Positions 36,860 to 46,755 of a stretch of DNA of 64,000 nucleotides are shown one piece after another (position 1 is the first letter of the stretch; each line of letters starts with the position of its first letter). The translations under genes and the position numbers were made by a program. The stretch covers positions 28,569 through 92,568 of the forward strand of contig URZX01000007.1 in the NCBI GenBank assembly GCA_900552455.1. Reading direction: 5' to 3'. The stretch is from an uncultured Peptococcaceae bacterium. Its GTDB lineage: Bacteria > Bacillota > Peptococcia > Peptococcales > Peptococcaceae. The notes under the pieces are model-generated. The model was not told the DNA's origin, did not search any database, and saw only the letters and a list, made by a program, of their open reading frames with translations.

Positions 36860-38760
36860 CTGCTCTGTGCCTCCTCCAACAGCTCGGATTTTTCCTGCCA
36901 GGTTTCCATGGTTTCCTCGAGGTCCGCGTTCGCTTCGTCAAGCTCGCGGGCGATCTCGCTGTAACGCGCACCTGGCTGAGTCAGCGCGTCGTTGAGGGCG
37001 TCGATCTTTTCTTCCACCTCTTCGATTTTCTGTTCAAGGCGCTCGATCTCTGTGCGCAGCTTGCTCTTGCTGACGCTTGGTGCGCGCTTCTTTGGCGCTG
37101 TGACTGGCGTGGCTGCGGCCTTTTGCGCCTGCGTGGCCTGCTCCTGAGCCAGCGCCTGTAAGAGCTCCTTCTTTTCCTTGTAATAGCTGTAATTCCCGAG
37201 ATAAGCGGTGAGCGTGCCGCCTTCCATCTCCAGCGTGCGCTCAGTGACACCGTTTAAGACCTCGCGGTCGTGGGAGACGACAAGGATCGCGCCTTCGAAG
37301 GCTTTGAGGAAGTGGACGATGATCTCCTTGGATTCCATGTCGAGGTGATTGGTCGGCTCGTCGAGGATGAGGAAATTCGGCTCGCGGAAGAGCAGGATCA
37401 TAAACGACAGGCGCACCTTTTCCCCACCGGAAAGCAGCGCGACTTTCCGCTCGAGGTCGTCCTCGCGGAAGAGATAGCGCGCCAGCAGGGTCTTGGCCTC
37501 GCTGATCTTAAGATCGCAGCTGGCGAGGGTCTGCTCCAGCACGGTGAGAGATTCATCCAGCGCCATCTGATGCTGATCGAAGTAGGCGTAGCGCACGCGA
37601 TTGCCAAGCTTGACGGTTTTCGATTCGCCAGATTCGATCTCTGTGATGATCTTTTTCAAGAGCGAGCTTTTGCCGACACCATTGCGCCCGATGATGGCGA
37701 CCTTCTCCCGCGCCTGGATATCGAAGGTGAGATTCTCTGTCAAATGCTTGCCGCAGACATCGAGATCCAGCCCGTTCACAGACAGCACGAAACGCGCACT
37801 CTCATCGACTGCGTAGGTGCCAATGTTGATGTTTTCTGTTTCTGTGATATCTGCAAGGCGCGTCTCGCGCATGAGTTTTTTCTCACGCCCGCGCGCCTGC
37901 TTGGAATTGACACCGGCGCGGTTGCGGCGGATGTATTCGAGCTCCTTGGCGATGTGCTTCTGCTGCTCGAGAAAATGCTTGTGCTGCACGGCACGCTGGC
38001 GCTTCTTTTCTTCCTTATATTTGAAGAAACCCATAGGATAAGTTGTCAGGCTCTGATTCTCCAGATCCATCACCGTATCGACGATGGCATCGAGAAAATA
38101 TTCGTCGTGGGAAATGACGAGCACGGTGCCCTTGAAATTTTTCAGGAACACTTCCAGCCATTCGATGGCGGGCAGGTCGAGATGGTTCGTCGGCTCGTCC
38201 AACAGCAGGATGTCCGGATCCCGCGCCAGCTGGCGCGCCAGCATCACACGCGTGCGCTCGCCGCCGCTGAAGCTTTCCACGCGGCGCTCGAGATCGCTCT
38301 CTGCGAAGCCCAGCCCCAGCACAATACCCTTGACGTGGCTCTCGACGGCATAGCCGCCAAGCTTTTCGTAGCGTTCCTGTTTTTCCTGATAATCGTGCAA
38401 AAGCGCGGCCTGTTTCTCCGCGTCTTCCTCCGACGAGATGTCAAGCTCGAGCTGGCGGATCTCTGTGTTAAGAGCCAGCACATCTGCAAACGCTTCGAGG
38501 ATGACTTCGCGCAGCGTCTTCTCCAGATCAAAATCCACCCGCTGCGCCAGATAGCCAAAGTTTGCGCCCTTAGCAAAGGAAAGCGTACCGCCATCGAGCT
38601 CCTCCAGCCCGGCGATGCATTTCATCAGCGTCGATTTGCCGGCGCCGTTGGGCCCGACAAGCCCCACCTTCTGCCCGGCGTTGATCGAAAAGCTGATGTC
38701 CTTGAATATGGTATTAGTGATGAACACCTTCTCAAGACCGTTGGCCTGTAATATCGTCAT
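36856..38760 (-). CDS. ABC-F family ATPase (Uup/YdiF-like)
   Basis: A 634-residue soluble protein with two ABC domains and no membrane part. Walker A motifs GPNGAGKST and GRNGVGKSS, signatures FSGGERTRV and LSGGEKVRL, Walker B LLLDEPTNHLD and LILDEPTNHLD. The P-site-tRNA-interaction linker lies between domains (about 245-300). The C-terminus (about 530-634) is a charged coiled coil as in Uup. Such proteins act on stalled ribosomes or protect against antibiotics; the subtype is not certain. It heads the twelve-gene run, with a promoter at 38800-38828. Confidence 0.93.
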   Translation of the reverse strand: MTILQANGLEKVFITNTIFKDISFSINAGQKVGLVGPNGAGKSTLMKCIAGLEELDGGTLSFAKGANFGYLAQRVDFDLEKTLREVILEAFADVLALNTEIRQLELDISSEEDAEKQAALLHDYQEKQERYEKLGGYAVESHVKGIVLGLGFAESDLERRVESFSGGERTRVMLARQLARDPDILLLDEPTNHLDLPAIEWLEVFLKNFKGTVLVISHDEYFLDAIVDTVMDLENQSLTTYPMGFFKYKEEKKRQRAVQHKHFLEQQKHIAKELEYIRRNRAGVNSKQARGREKKLMRETRLADITETENINIGTYAVDESARFVLSVNGLDLDVCGKHLTENLTFDIQAREKVAIIGRNGVGKSSLLKKIITEIESGESKTVKLGNRVRYAYFDQHQMALDESLTVLEQTLASCDLKISEAKTLLARYLFREDDLERKVALLSGGEKVRLSFMILLFREPNFLILDEPTNHLDMESKEIIVHFLKAFEGAILVVSHDREVLNGVTERTLEMEGGTLTAYLGNYSYYKEKKELLQALAQEQATQAQKAAATPVTAPKKRAPSVSKSKLRTEIERLEQKIEEVEEKIDALNDALTQPGARYSEIARELDEANADLEETMETWQEKSELLEEAQSR

Positions 38761-38799
38761 AGTTCGTTTCCTTCATTTCGTATAATTTTACCACTCTAT

Positions 38800-38828
38800 A
38801 TAGTACACCAAACGCCGCCAATTTTCAA
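38800..38828 (-). promoter_or_regulatory. Promoter of the ABC-F/mut/ftsK run
   Basis: TTGAAA and TACTAT with 17-base spacing on the minus strand, 40 bases upstream of the ABC-F ATG. It is the only clear promoter before this long run. Confidence 0.55.
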
Positions 38829-38874
38829 CGTCAACAGCCACTAGCTCTTCCTCTCGCACAGGAGCCATCTGCGG

Positions 38875-38902
38875 CTGACACAATATTATTTCGCAGTGTC
38901 AG
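38875..38902. repeat. Inverted repeat upstream of the ABC-F promoter
   Basis: CTGACAC (38875-38881) and GTGTCAG (38896-38902) are perfect 7-base arms with centres 21 bases apart, about 47 bases upstream of the -35 element and separate from the ylbF terminator. It could be a protein-binding site. Confidence 0.45.
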
Positions 38903-38933
38903 AACATAACCGTCAGGATCTCTTCTTCGACGC

Positions 38934-38982
38934 AAAAAGCCCCGTAGCGACATCGTACAATTGATGTAAGCTACAGGGCTTT
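38934..38982 (-). terminator. Terminator of the hem-miaB-ylbF run
   Basis: A long stem in which GCCCTGTAGC pairs with GCTACGGGGC (minus strand), topped by a further ACATC/GATGT pairing, then five Ts. It lies 35 bases beyond the ylbF stop. Confidence 0.85.
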
Positions 38983-39017
38983 CACTATTTCTCAGCAACT
39001 ATTTTGAAGGATATTCC

Positions 39018-39422
39018 TCAATGGCCACAGCTGGTGCAGCAGTCGTTTTCGCCACAGTTGCCAGCGGAGCTGCAGCTGGAGCAGCCACCACCGTTGTTGT
39101 CGTTCAGGGCGCTCATGATGATCATGTTGACAGATTCGAGCATCTGATTGAGTTCCTGGTTGGCGTTCATATATTCCATGATGACGGCGTTTTCCTGCAT
39201 CTTGTTTTCGAGCTCGGTGAGTTCAGCCTTTTTGGCGTCGTCGAGGTCGTCGTAAGCGATGCCGGCGTTGATGGCGTCCATCTGGATCTGCTGATAGGTC
39301 TCGACGATCTGGCGTGCTTCCATATCGATCAGCATCTTGAGCTCGCTTTCCTTGACGCGGCGCAGTTCGTCGCAGTTCTGGATCTCGTCAGCAAGTGCTT
39401 TTGCTTTGTCGTAAATACTCAT
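39018..39422 (-). CDS. YlbF/YmcA family protein with cysteine-rich tail
   Basis: A 134-residue, mostly helical protein of the YlbF/YmcA family, starting MSIYDKAKALADEIQ at an ATG with GGAGG ten bases upstream and overlapping the miaB stop by one base. The last 24 residues hold six cysteines (CSSCSSAGNC, then CCTSC). In B. subtilis, YlbF, YmcA and YaaT form a complex carrying [4Fe-4S] clusters that affects RNase Y and development, and ymcA sits next to miaB. Here a single family member follows miaB. Cluster binding by the tail is inference. Confidence 0.85.
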   Translation of the reverse strand: MSIYDKAKALADEIQNCDELRRVKESELKMLIDMEARQIVETYQQIQMDAINAGIAYDDLDDAKKAELTELENKMQENAVIMEYMNANQELNQMLESVNMIIMSALNDNNGGGCSSCSSAGNCGENDCCTSCGH

Positions 39423-40750
39423 TATTTTTGTTCCTCCAAATTTCCTTTTAATACCCACGTCTGTGCCGTGGTAATGGTAACGTTGACAAATGTACCGATG
39501 AGGGACGGATCCCCTTTGAAGATGACGGTCTTCGCGGAATCGGTTTTTCCGCTAAGCATATTATCGTTGTTTTCGCTCAAACCTTCAACCAAAACCTGCA
39601 CGGTTTTGCCTTCATATTTTTTGTTGTGGTATAAGCTCCATTTAGAGAGAGCGGCGTTCAAGCGTTGCAAACGTTCCTTGCTGACCTCCAGCGGGATCTG
39701 ATCGTCAAATTTGGCAGCGGCTGTGCCTGGACGCGGCGAATAAATGAAGGAAAAGGCGTTGTCAAACTGGCAGGTCTCGACGAGGTCGAGGGTGTCCTGA
39801 AAATCGGCCTCTGTTTCGCCAGGAAAGCCGACGATGATGTCGGTGGTGATGGCGGCGTCTGGCAACGCTTCACGCATGGCGCGGACAATCTCGAGATAGC
39901 GGGCGCGGTCGTATTTGCGGTTCATGCGACGGAGCACATTGTCGGAACCGCTCTGCACCGGCAGATGCAGCGCGTGGCAAATGTGCTGGCTGTTTTTGAT
40001 GACATCGATCAGCTCCAGGGAGAAATCCTTGGGATGCGAGGTCATAAAGCGGATGCGCTCGATGCCGGGAATGGTGTCGATCTCAGCCAGCAAGCTGGCG
40101 AAGCTGACGGGAGTCTCGAAGTCGTTGCCGTAGCTGTCGACGTTCTGACCCAGGAGCATGACCTCGCGCACGCCGTCGGCGGCAAGAGCCCGCACCTCTT
40201 CGACGATGTCCTCTCGGCGGCGGCTGCGCTCGCGTCCGCGCACATAAGGCACGATGCAGTAGGTACAGAAGTTGTTGCAGCCATACATGATGTTGACAAA
40301 GGCCTTGAATGGATAGGCGCGGTGCGCCGGCAGTTTGAGATCGGCGCTGGAATCCTCCTCGATGATCTCGTAAACAGGCTGGCCGCTCTGGGCGATCTGC
40401 GCGAGATAGTCGGGCAACTTGTTCATGTTGTTGGTGCCGAACATGAGGTTCACAAAAGGCGCAGCGTGCAAGATCTTTGGCACGATGTTCTTCTGCTGGA
40501 TCATGCAGCCACAGACGCCGACGACGAGATCGGGCTTGGCAGCTTTGAGCCGCTTGAGGCTGCCGAGCATGGAGAGCACCTTGCTCTCGGCTTTTTCGCG
40601 GATGCAGCAGGTGTTCAGCAAGATGAGATCGGCTTCCTTGATGTCCTTGGTCGGCACGTAAAACTGCTCGTCCAAAAGCCCTGCCATGACCTCGCTGTCG
40701 TGCTCGTTCATCTGACAGCCGAAGGTTTGGATAAAATGTTTTCTGTACAT
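39422..40750 (-). CDS. miaB: tRNA-2-methylthio-N6-dimethylallyladenosine synthase
   Basis: A 442-residue radical-SAM methylthiotransferase acting on i6A37 of tRNA. N-terminal cluster cysteines in TFGCQMNEHDSE, NTCCIREKAE and GVCGCM; radical-SAM cluster in YGCNNFCTYC; C-terminal TRAM domain. GCQMN with NTC identify MiaB rather than RimO. ATG overlaps the hemL stop by one base (TGATG). Works on the product of MiaA (26458). Confidence 0.97.
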   Translation of the reverse strand: MYRKHFIQTFGCQMNEHDSEVMAGLLDEQFYVPTKDIKEADLILLNTCCIREKAESKVLSMLGSLKRLKAAKPDLVVGVCGCMIQQKNIVPKILHAAPFVNLMFGTNNMNKLPDYLAQIAQSGQPVYEIIEEDSSADLKLPAHRAYPFKAFVNIMYGCNNFCTYCIVPYVRGRERSRRREDIVEEVRALAADGVREVMLLGQNVDSYGNDFETPVSFASLLAEIDTIPGIERIRFMTSHPKDFSLELIDVIKNSQHICHALHLPVQSGSDNVLRRMNRKYDRARYLEIVRAMREALPDAAITTDIIVGFPGETEADFQDTLDLVETCQFDNAFSFIYSPRPGTAAAKFDDQIPLEVSKERLQRLNAALSKWSLYHNKKYEGKTVQVLVEGLSENNDNMLSGKTDSAKTVIFKGDPSLIGTFVNVTITTAQTWVLKGNLEEQK

Positions 40751-42048
40751 CAGAGCTTGCTCACTTCAGCAAACGCCAGATCGGCAGCAGCCAGCACCTT
40801 GTCGAGGTCGTCCTGGCTGTGCGCTGTGGACAGGAACCAGCATTCAAACTGGGATGGTGGCAGATGCACCCCATTCGCGAGCATGGTGCTGAAGAAGGTT
40901 GCAAACTTCGCCGTGTCGGACGTTGTCGCATCGGCATAGCAATGCACTGGGCGGTCTGTGAAGAAAACCGTGAGCAATGAGCCGAACTGGTTCACTGTCA
41001 CAGCAACGCTGTGCTTAGCAGCAAGGGCGCGCAGGCCATCTGCCAGGGCAGCGCCTTTGGCAGCGAGGGCATCGTATGGCTGTTCGTTCTTGAGCACAGA
41101 AAGCGCCGCAAAGCCAGCGCTCATCGCCAGCGGATTGCCGCTGAGGGTTCCTGCCTGATAGACAGGGCCGGATGGCGAAAGATGCGCCATGATCTCGCGC
41201 TTGCCGCCAAACGCCCCAACTGGCAGGCCGCCGCCGATGATCTTACCAAGGCAGGTGAGATCCGGCATCACACCGAAGACCTTCTGCGCCCCGCCAGCGC
41301 TGGCGCGGAAGCCGCTGATGACCTCGTCGAAGATGAGCACAGCGCCGTATTCGCTGGTGATTTCGCGCAGGCCTTCGAGGAAGCCCTCTTCCGGCATGAT
41401 CAGGCCCATGTTGCCTGGGATCGGCTCAACGATGACCGCGGCGATCTCCGCTGGATGCTCCTCAAAGAGGGCGCGCACACTCGCCAGATCGTTGTACTTG
41501 GCCACCAGCGTTTCCTTGGCCACATCTGCCGGCACACCAGGGCTCGATGGCACACCGAAGGTCATGGCGCCGCTGCCAGCGTTGATCAGCAGATGATCGG
41601 CGTGGCCGTGGTAGCAGCCTTCAAATTTCACGATCAGATCGCGCCCGGTGTAGCCGCGCGCCAGACGCAGCGCGCTCATCGTCGCCTCCGTGCCGGAGGA
41701 GACCATGCGCACCATCTCCACAGATGGGATCAGCTCGCAGATCAGCGCCGCCATCTCAGTTTCCAGCTCCGTCGGCATGCCAAAGGTCGTGCCGTGTTCA
41801 AGAGCCTCCTGGATCGCAGCCACAACCGCTGGATGGCGGTGTCCCAGGATCAGCGGACCCCAGGAGCAGACCATATCCACATAGGTCTGACCGTCGATGT
41901 CGATGATGTGGGCACCTTCGCCGTGCTTCACGAAGACAGGTGCCTCGCCGACAGCCTTGAAGGCGCGCACTGGGCTGTTGACGCCGCCAGGGATGACCTC
42001 CTGAGCGCGGGCAAAAGCAGCTTTGGATTTTTCAAATGTGTAGCTCAT
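40750..42048 (-). CDS. hemL: Glutamate-1-semialdehyde 2,1-aminomutase
   Basis: A 432-residue PLP enzyme that converts glutamate-1-semialdehyde to 5-aminolevulinate. PLP lysine in [23 protein letters not shown] and [16 protein letters not shown] are conserved. It acts directly after HemA (45472) in the C5 pathway and starts two bases after hemB stops. Length is normal. Confidence 0.98.
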   Translation of the reverse strand: MSYTFEKSKAAFARAQEVIPGGVNSPVRAFKAVGEAPVFVKHGEGAHIIDIDGQTYVDMVCSWGPLILGHRHPAVVAAIQEALEHGTTFGMPTELETEMAALICELIPSVEMVRMVSSGTEATMSALRLARGYTGRDLIVKFEGCYHGHADHLLINAGSGAMTFGVPSSPGVPADVAKETLVAKYNDLASVRALFEEHPAEIAAVIVEPIPGNMGLIMPEEGFLEGLREITSEYGAVLIFDEVISGFRASAGGAQKVFGVMPDLTCLGKIIGGGLPVGAFGGKREIMAHLSPSGPVYQAGTLSGNPLAMSAGFAALSVLKNEQPYDALAAKGAALADGLRALAAKHSVAVTVNQFGSLLTVFFTDRPVHCYADATTSDTAKFATFFSTMLANGVHLPPSQFECWFLSTAHSQDDLDKVLAAADLAFAEVSKL

Positions 42049-42050
42049 GA

Positions 42051-43028
42051 TCAGTTCTCCTTTAACCAGTTTCCGATATCGATCGCGTGATAGGTGATCA
42101 CCATTTTCGCACCTGCACGCTTGAACGCAAGCATCATTTCCATCACAATGGCTTTTTCGTCGATCCAGCCGTTCTGGGCCGCCGCTTTGACCATCGCATA
42201 TTCGCCGCTGACGTTATAGGCGACGACTGGCACCAGCGTGTTCTCATAAGCCGCCGAAACGAGATCGAGATATGGCAGGCCCGGCTTGACGATGACCATG
42301 TCCGCCCCTTCTTCCACATCCAGGGCGATCTCTGCCAGCGCCTGGCGCGTGCCCGAGGCCGGATCCATCTGATAGCTCTTGCGGTCGCCAAAATGCGGTG
42401 CCGATTCCGCCGCGTCGCGGAATGGACCGTAGAAACTTGACGCATACTTGACAGCATGGGCCATGATGATCACATCCTTGTAGCCAGCCTCATCCAGCGC
42501 GTCGCGGATCACGCCAATGCGCCCGTCCATCATGTCCGATGGTGCAAGAATGTCTGCGCCCGCCTTGGCATGGCTCACAGCAATCTTCGCCAGGAGTTCC
42601 AGCGTGCTGTCGTTGTCGACCGTCTCGCCCTTGATCAGGCCGCAGTGGCCGTGGCTCGTGTATTCACACATGCAGACATCCGTCGAGATCACCAGCTCCG
42701 GATAATGGGTGCGCACCAGGCGCACCGCCTGCTGGATGATGCCGTCGTCGTTGTAGGCCTCCGAGCCGCATTCATCCTTCTTTGCAGGAATGCCAAAGAG
42801 CATGATCGCGATCACGCCAGCATCCACCGCGCGCTGCACCTCTTCCAGCAGATGATCCAGAGAAAACTGATAGATCCCCGGCATTGACGGGATCTCATTT
42901 TTGATGTCCTGGCCTTCGATGACAAAAATCGGATAGATGTAGTCGTTCATATTCAGCTGAACTTCCTGCACCATGTTGCGGATGTTCTGCGTTCTCCGCA
43001 AACGACGCATTCTTACTTCTGGAAACAT
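42051..43028 (-). CDS. hemB: Delta-aminolevulinic acid dehydratase (porphobilinogen synthase)
   Basis: A 325-residue enzyme that condenses two aminolevulinates to porphobilinogen. The two active-site lysines lie in [15 protein letters not shown] and [12 protein letters not shown]. Three cysteines in [15 protein letters not shown] indicate the zinc-dependent type. ATG overlaps the cobA-hemD stop by one base. Part of the hemA-C-D-B-L operon. Confidence 0.98.
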   Translation of the reverse strand: MFPEVRMRRLRRTQNIRNMVQEVQLNMNDYIYPIFVIEGQDIKNEIPSMPGIYQFSLDHLLEEVQRAVDAGVIAIMLFGIPAKKDECGSEAYNDDGIIQQAVRLVRTHYPELVISTDVCMCEYTSHGHCGLIKGETVDNDSTLELLAKIAVSHAKAGADILAPSDMMDGRIGVIRDALDEAGYKDVIIMAHAVKYASSFYGPFRDAAESAPHFGDRKSYQMDPASGTRQALAEIALDVEEGADMVIVKPGLPYLDLVSAAYENTLVPVVAYNVSGEYAMVKAAAQNGWIDEKAIVMEMMLAFKRAGAKMVITYHAIDIGNWLKEN

Positions 43029-44548
43029 CAGGCATCCTCCTTGTTCACAGTTCCCACAATCGCATTGAAAAGTCCCTTGATCGTATAGTCCGTGGCTTCA
43101 ATGTCCGGCGTAAGGCCGAACTCCGCCAGTGTTTTTGTTGTCACAGGGCCGATCGAGGCAAGACGGATCCCCTCAAGGATCTCCTTGTCGCCGACCAGCT
43201 CCATAAAATTCTTCACCGTTGACGAGCTCGTAAAGGTGACAATGTGGATTGATTTGTCACGCAGCTTTTCGAGGATCTCGTCGTTGAAGCGATCAACCTT
43301 CTTCGTGCGGTAGGCGACCACCTCATCCACCTTCATGCCCAGATCGCGCAGCGTGTCCACAAGCAGCGTGCGTGCCAGATCCGAGCGCGGCAGGAGGATC
43401 TTTTCACCAAAGTTGAGCAGCGGCTTCAGACATTCGAGCACGCTTTCAGCGACGAATCTTTCCGGCATCGCTGCCACGATGAGGCCTTTCGCCTCGAGCG
43501 CTTCCTTCGTCTTTGGGCCGATGGCGCAGATCTTCGCCTTGCCGAGGCTGCGAATGTCCAGGCCGCTTTCACGCATCGCGTCGAAGAACGCCTGCACCCC
43601 GTTGACACTCGTGAAGATGATCCAGTCGTAACTGCCCGCTTTTGCCACCGCGTCTCGCAGCTCCGGCGTTTCCGCCGCAGAATCGATTGCGATCGTCGGT
43701 GCCTCCCAGGCTTCGCCGCCAGCCTCCTCGATCATGCGAGAAAAGACACTGGCCTGCTCGCGCGCACGCGTCACCAGAATACGCTGACCGAAGAGCGGTT
43801 TCTGTTCAAACCAGCTGAGGGTGTCGCGCATCGTCACCACCTCGCCGACAATGATGATCGCCGGTGAAGTCAGCCCGGCCCGTGCCACATCCTCCACGAT
43901 CGTTGCCAGCGTTCCCACGACCACCTCCTGCTCAGGGCGCGTGCCCCAGCGGATCAGGGCGATCGGCGTCGCCGCGCTCTTGCCGTGGTCTACCAGCTGC
44001 GCCACGATCTGCGCAAGATGACCCACGCCCATGAGGAAGATCAGCGTCCCAGGATCCTCCGCCAGACGCTGCCAGTTGATCTGGCTCGACGCCTTCAGTG
44101 GATCCTCGTGGCCGGTGATGACCGTAAACGTCGAGGTCAGATGACGGTGCGTCACCGGAATCCCCGCATACGATGGCACAGCGATCGCCGAGGTGATCCC
44201 CGGCACCACTTCAAACGGCACGTCTGCTTCACGCAAACGCTCACCTTCCTCGCCTCCGCGTCCGAAGACATAAGGATCGCCGCCCTTGAGACGCGTCACC
44301 ACCTGTCCCTGCAGCGCTTCTTCGACCAACACCTCGTTAATCTCTTCCTGCTTCAGTGTGTGGTGATCCGGCGTCTTGCCTACATAAATGTATTTCGCAT
44401 CCGGCCGCGCATAGGAAAGCAGACGCGGATTTGCCAGACGGTCATAGACGATCACGTCTGCACGCTGGATGCATTCCAATCCTTTCACAGTGATGAGCCC
44501 GATGTCCCCAGGACCTGCGCCCACCAGATATACATAACCTTTGTTCAT
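43028..44548 (-). CDS. cobA-hemD: Fused uroporphyrinogen-III C-methyltransferase / uroporphyrinogen-III synthase
   Basis: A 506-residue fusion. Residues 1 to about 245 are the SAM-dependent methyltransferase that makes precorrin-2 ([44 protein letters not shown]); residues about 255-506 are HemD, which closes and isomerises hydroxymethylbilane ([33 protein letters not shown]). Such fusions are common in Clostridia and Negativicutes. ATG at 44548 follows AAGGAG, ten bases after hemC; the longer frame has no site. It directs uroporphyrinogen III towards siroheme or cobalamin. Confidence 0.96.
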   Translation of the reverse strand: MNKGYVYLVGAGPGDIGLITVKGLECIQRADVIVYDRLANPRLLSYARPDAKYIYVGKTPDHHTLKQEEINEVLVEEALQGQVVTRLKGGDPYVFGRGGEEGERLREADVPFEVVPGITSAIAVPSYAGIPVTHRHLTSTFTVITGHEDPLKASSQINWQRLAEDPGTLIFLMGVGHLAQIVAQLVDHGKSAATPIALIRWGTRPEQEVVVGTLATIVEDVARAGLTSPAIIIVGEVVTMRDTLSWFEQKPLFGQRILVTRAREQASVFSRMIEEAGGEAWEAPTIAIDSAAETPELRDAVAKAGSYDWIIFTSVNGVQAFFDAMRESGLDIRSLGKAKICAIGPKTKEALEAKGLIVAAMPERFVAESVLECLKPLLNFGEKILLPRSDLARTLLVDTLRDLGMKVDEVVAYRTKKVDRFNDEILEKLRDKSIHIVTFTSSSTVKNFMELVGDKEILEGIRLASIGPVTTKTLAEFGLTPDIEATDYTIKGLFNAIVGTVNKEDA

Positions 44549-44558
44549 GGCATCTCCT

Positions 44559-45491
44559 TCATTGTTCATTTCTGATCGCTTCGAGAATCTCACGCGCGCC
44601 TTCTGCCAGAAGCTTGCCAGCCAGCGCCCGTCCCAGACCTTCGTAGTCCTCTTCCGGTCCGCTGGCGCTGGCGCGCAGCATGACGGAACCATCCACCGCG
44701 CCAACAAAGCCGTAGATCGTCAGCACGCCTTCCGCAATGCTGGCGTAGGCGCCCATCGGCACCTGGCAGCCACCGTCCAGCGCGCACATAAAGGCACGTT
44801 CCGCAGACACGCAGCGATAGGTGGATTCATCGTTCACCAGAGCGAATTTTTCCAGCAGATCTGTGCGGTCGGCGCGGGATTCGATGACCAGCGCCCCCTG
44901 CCCAACAGCCGGAATGAAGACCTCATCGTCCAGATGCGCGCTGATCTCTGCGCCCAGACCCAGGCGTTCCAGCCCGGCCACAGCCAAGATCACCGCATCG
45001 AAATCGCCTTCGTGGTACTTGCGCAGGCGCGTGTTCACATTGCCACGCAGATCGCGCACCTCCAGATCTGGCCGCATCGCCAACAGCTGTGAGCGGCGGC
45101 GCAGGCTCGACGTACCCACGATCGCACCCTCTGGCAGCTCCATGATGCCGCCGGGATGCTTCGTCAGCAGCGCATCGCGATGGTCGTAGCGCGTCAAGAA
45201 ACAGGTCAGTGCCAGCTCTTCCGGCAAGCTCGTCGGCATATCCTTGAGGCTGTGCACCGCCATATCAATCTCGCCGGAGAGCATCATCGCTTCCAGCTCG
45301 TTGGTGAAAAGCCCCTTATCGCCAATCTTCGACAGCGACACATCGAGGATCTTGTCACCCTTCGTCTTGAGATCGACGATCTCAAACTCTGTATCTGTGA
45401 ATACCTTTTTCAGTTGTTCAATGGCGTAGCGCGTCTGCCAGAGTGCAAGCTGGCTGTCGCGCGAGCCTACCTTAATGATTTTCTTCGTCAT
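44559..45491 (-). CDS. hemC: Porphobilinogen deaminase (hydroxymethylbilane synthase)
   Basis: A 310-residue enzyme that joins four porphobilinogens into hydroxymethylbilane. VGSRDSQLALWQT at the start, the MAVHSLKDMPT motif, SLRRRSQL, and the cysteine that carries the dipyrromethane cofactor in LDGGCQVPMGAYA. The start at 45491 lies inside the end of hemA (20-base overlap) with GGGGA upstream. Complete. Confidence 0.97.
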   Translation of the reverse strand: MTKKIIKVGSRDSQLALWQTRYAIEQLKKVFTDTEFEIVDLKTKGDKILDVSLSKIGDKGLFTNELEAMMLSGEIDMAVHSLKDMPTSLPEELALTCFLTRYDHRDALLTKHPGGIMELPEGAIVGTSSLRRRSQLLAMRPDLEVRDLRGNVNTRLRKYHEGDFDAVILAVAGLERLGLGAEISAHLDDEVFIPAVGQGALVIESRADRTDLLEKFALVNDESTYRCVSAERAFMCALDGGCQVPMGAYASIAEGVLTIYGFVGAVDGSVMLRASASGPEEDYEGLGRALAGKLLAEGAREILEAIRNEQ

Positions 45492-46755
45492 TGTCCAGTC
45501 CCCATAAATCGTTGATGGCATTGATGTAGCAGTCGATCTTGTCTGCGCGCTTACCGGCCAGCGCCTTCATGTTGATGATCGGCCGGTGCAGCCAGCGGTT
45601 GACAATGCTGTTGGCCAGCTGCTCGATGATGTGGATCTCCCGCGCGCTCGGATGATCGATGCGATTGATCGCCCGTTCGATCTCCGCCTGCTTGATGCGC
45701 TCAATCTGATCGCGCATTTTCACAATCGTCGGCACCACCCAGAGCGAATCGAGCCAGAAATAGAAATCCTCCAGCTCCTCGTTCACAATCGCGCGCGCCT
45801 TCTCCGTCTCCTGTTGGCGGGCCAGCAGATTCTCGTCGGTTTTGCGCTCCATGTCGTCGATGTCGTAGAGCTTCACATACGCCAGCTCCGCCACATCCGG
45901 ATGGATGTCGCGCGGCACAGCGATATCGATGACCAGAAGCGGCTTTTCGCGGTCAGGTTGCGCCGCCACGAGATCCGCCTTTTCGATGATCGGCACTGGC
46001 GAGGCTGTGCTCGAGATGATCAGATCCGCCTGCGGCAGATAATCCGCGAGCTCCGAGAATTTCACCGCTCTGCCGCCGATCTCACCAGCCAACCACTGCG
46101 CGCGTTCGTAGGTGCGGTTGGCCACCATGATGCTGTCCACACCGCCATCCAGGAGATAGCGCGAGGTCAACTCGCTGGTTTCGCCAGCGCCCAAAACAAG
46201 CACCGTGCGGTCTGTAAGCCCGCCGAAATAATCCTTCGCCAGCTCCACCGCTGCAATGCTCACACTCAGCGTGTGGCGATCGATCTGCGTTTCTGTGCGC
46301 ACACGTTTGCCAACGGTGAGCGCGTTCATAAAGAGCGTGTTCAGGATGTTGTCGGAAATGCCGTAATTCAGCGCATATTCGTACGCATCCTGCACCTGGC
46401 CCTGAATCTGACTTTCGCCGAGGATCATCGAATCCATCCCCGCCGCCACCGTAAACAGGTGCTCCGCTGCGTTGCGATTAAATTTGATGTAGAGATAAGG
46501 CGCCAGCTCCCGCGGAGTCAGCCCGCTGTAGCTACACATGAGATTGATCAGATCCTCCTGAGCAGCAAACGGAGAGTCGCCATTGACGTAAAATTCGGTT
46601 CTGTTGCAGGTCGAAAGAATGGTGCAGCCTGAAAAAGACTGCACCTGACGAATCTTTTCGCTCAATTTTTCGATCTGCGGTCTGGACAGAGACACTTTTT
46701 CGCGCACTTCGACCGGTGCACTCTTGTGGTTCAGTCCAATGAGCAGGATAGCCAT
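45472..46755 (-). CDS. hemA: Glutamyl-tRNA reductase
   Basis: A 427-residue NADPH enzyme that reduces Glu-tRNA to glutamate-1-semialdehyde, the committed step of the C5 pathway. The N-terminus reads MAILLIGLNHKSAPVEVRE; the catalytic cysteine is in LSTCNRTEFYV; NADP-binding VLVLGAGETSELTSRYL follows. It overlaps both neighbours (25 bases with the precorrin-2 dehydrogenase, 20 with hemC). Confidence 0.98.
   Translation of the reverse strand: MAILLIGLNHKSAPVEVREKVSLSRPQIEKLSEKIRQVQSFSGCTILSTCNRTEFYVNGDSPFAAQEDLINLMCSYSGLTPRELAPYLYIKFNRNAAEHLFTVAAGMDSMILGESQIQGQVQDAYEYALNYGISDNILNTLFMNALTVGKRVRTETQIDRHTLSVSIAAVELAKDYFGGLTDRTVLVLGAGETSELTSRYLLDGGVDSIMVANRTYERAQWLAGEIGGRAVKFSELADYLPQADLIISSTASPVPIIEKADLVAAQPDREKPLLVIDIAVPRDIHPDVAELAYVKLYDIDDMERKTDENLLARQQETEKARAIVNEELEDFYFWLDSLWVVPTIVKMRDQIERIKQAEIERAINRIDHPSAREIHIIEQLANSIVNRWLHRPIINMKALAGKRADKIDCYINAINDLWGLDNDEENH

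Noticed and set aside
34778..36964. A 728-codon open frame on the plus strand
   Set aside because: Antisense shadow of the large U32 gene, caused by the high-GC codon pattern.
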